Assembly: GCA_013816225.1 (NCBI GenBank)
Contig: JACDEQ010000094.1
Coordinates: 1 to 7,842, forward strand
Direction: 5' to 3'
DNA: 7,842 nt
DNA from: Armatimonadota bacterium
GTDB taxonomy: Bacteria; Armatimonadota; Fimbriimonadia; Fimbriimonadales; ATM1
The notes under the pieces are model-generated. The model made no database searches. It was given only the letters and a program-made list of their open reading frames with translations, and was not told where the DNA came from. This document shows, piece after piece, positions 7,340-7,842 of this stretch (within the stretch, counting starts at the first letter, position 1; the number at the start of each line of letters is the position of its first letter). The translations under genes and the position numbers were made by a program.

Positions 7340-7480
7340 CTCGAATTTGAAAATAGGCCACTGGCCAAAATTCAGGCACCGGCCCTTTTGGGGACGAAAG
7401 TGGCCACCCTTGAATCCCAAATGGGCAATTTCAAAATGGCCTGTAGCAGAGTGGGATATTTTGGTTGTAAGATTACCCTT
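7324..7480. mobile_element. Repeat-rich relic resembling the end of an IS21-type insertion sequence
   Basis: Within about 115 bases the core GGCCA or its complement TGGCC occurs six times (7324, 7335, 7356, 7363, 7402 and 7437), interleaved with AATTTGAAAAT, CAAAATTCAG and CAATTTCAAAAT blocks. Two units, GAATTTGAAAATAGGCCA (7343-7360) and CAATTTCAAAATGGCC (7426-7441), are imperfect copies. Multiple short terminal repeats of this TGGCCAAAATT type are known from IS21-family ends, and similar sequence is common between genes in alphaproteobacterial genomes. No transposase remains in the window. The family assignment is a recollection of pattern only; a regulatory or REP-like repeat is the alternative. 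Confidence 0.3.
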
Positions 7481-7509
7481 GCACCCCTTGGGTGTTGGGG
7501 AATCCGATC

Positions 7510-7842
7510 ATGGCAGAAGTGGAGAGCGGTGAAGTGAGCCGCCAAGCATTTCAGGTCGCCTATCATGGCACCGCTGCCAACGGGCACACTATGGATGTAG
7601 AGGCTCTAGCGCCCGCGCTATTGGCTTTCGGAAATCTGATCCGTGAAGCGAACGTTGAAATCAACGGGGATCGCGCGACGGTTAGAGTGCTTGTGGATTC
7701 TGATTTCGAACGCAAGTGCTTCCACATAAATTTTGAGATCGTCCAAAATTGGGTTCAGAAGGCTCTTAGCCTTCTGAAGGACGATAGCGTTCAGACATCA
7801 AAAGAACTTCTGCAAACCATCGGCATCATAAGCGCTCTAGTT
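7510..7842 (+). CDS. Conserved hypothetical protein, N-terminal part (runs off the window)
   Basis: An ATG at 7510 opens a frame that stays open for 111 codons to the window edge. GGGGAA at 7497-7502 provides a ribosome site seven bases upstream. The product begins MAEVESGEVSRQAFQVAYHG; the segment MDVEALAPALLAFGNLIREA (about 29-48) is amphipathic helix, VRVLVDSDFERKCFHINFEI (about 58-77) is alternating strand with charged residues, and SLLKDDSVQTSKELLQTIG (about 85-103) is helix. There is no signal peptide and no obvious membrane segment in the visible part. I recall similar conserved hypothetical proteins in proteobacteria, with a start like F-V-Y-G, LAPALLAFG and VLVDSDFE, but know no function. 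It is divergent from the defence block and faces away, so it is probably a separate transcription unit. The gene is real with good confidence; its role is unknown. Confidence 0.8.
   Translation, partial: MAEVESGEVSRQAFQVAYHGTAANGHTMDVEALAPALLAFGNLIREANVEINGDRATVRVLVDSDFERKCFHINFEIVQNWVQKALSLLKDDSVQTSKELLQTIGIISALV

Larger units (their letters stand above)
7030..7509. other. Intergenic region between the defence block and the divergent plus-strand gene
   Basis: About 480 bases with no gene that I can support. Two short minus-strand frames (7085-7291 and 7143-7379) have no ribosome site, overlap each other, and contain runs of palindromic repeat sequence, so I leave them out. The contents I can point to are a tandem octamer near the left end, inverted repeats around 7287-7366, and a repeat-rich stretch to about 7480 resembling an insertion-sequence end. 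The part from 7090 to 7280 shows nothing recognisable beyond weak short stems. Confidence 0.6.

Noticed and set aside
7143..7379. Minus-strand frame of 78 codons
   Set aside because: Its first third is made of the GGCCA/TGGCC repeat stretch, and it overlaps another short frame; a chance opening in repeat DNA.
1..7842. CRISPR array, tRNA or rRNA gene, or attachment site
   Set aside because: No regularly spaced direct repeats, no tRNA cloverleaf signatures and no rRNA-like conserved segments were seen on either strand.

Overview
The window is dominated by one minus-strand operon-like block (positions 7029 down to 1), with the start of an unrelated plus-strand gene at the right edge. Base composition is moderately GC-rich. 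Codon use and residue style look proteobacterial, and I would guess Alphaproteobacteria (Rhizobiales-like), but nothing in the window fixes the taxon.

Minus-strand block: the first gene (7029 to 4579) encodes a large protein whose N-terminus resembles the family named STY4851/ECs_5259 (YjiT-like) in genome annotation. It stops at an amber codon, and the same reading frame then stays open for a further 325 codons (4578 to 3601). If the TAG were TGG, the two pieces would form one protein of about 1,142 residues. A DEAD/DEAH helicase follows with a 4-base ATGA overlap (3604 to 914). It has a Walker A motif, a DEAH box, a SAT motif, cysteine clusters and a motif-IV-like segment, but it ends before any motif V or VI. 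Its C-terminal part, with DUF1998-type sequence and a CxxC...CxxC zinc ribbon, lies immediately downstream in a different frame (944 to 1) and runs off the window.

A large unknown protein followed by a large DUF1998-type helicase is the layout of Druantia type III anti-phage defence (DruH plus DruE). My reading is that this is a Druantia III-like locus in which both genes are broken: the first by a probable Trp-to-amber change, the second by an internal deletion of roughly 300 codons that also shifts the frame. The family assignments are from memory; the amber codon, the shared frame, the frame change and the missing motifs can be read directly. Sequencing or assembly error is an alternative for either lesion.

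Right end: 7030-7509 has no convincing gene. It holds a tandem octamer near the probable operon promoter, a cluster of inverted repeats including a perfect 18-bp palindrome, and a stretch rich in GGCCA/TGGCC and AAAATT-type repeats that looks like the relic of an insertion-sequence end (possibly IS21-type). At 7510 a plus-strand gene begins, encoding a protein of unknown function, and it continues past the window edge.
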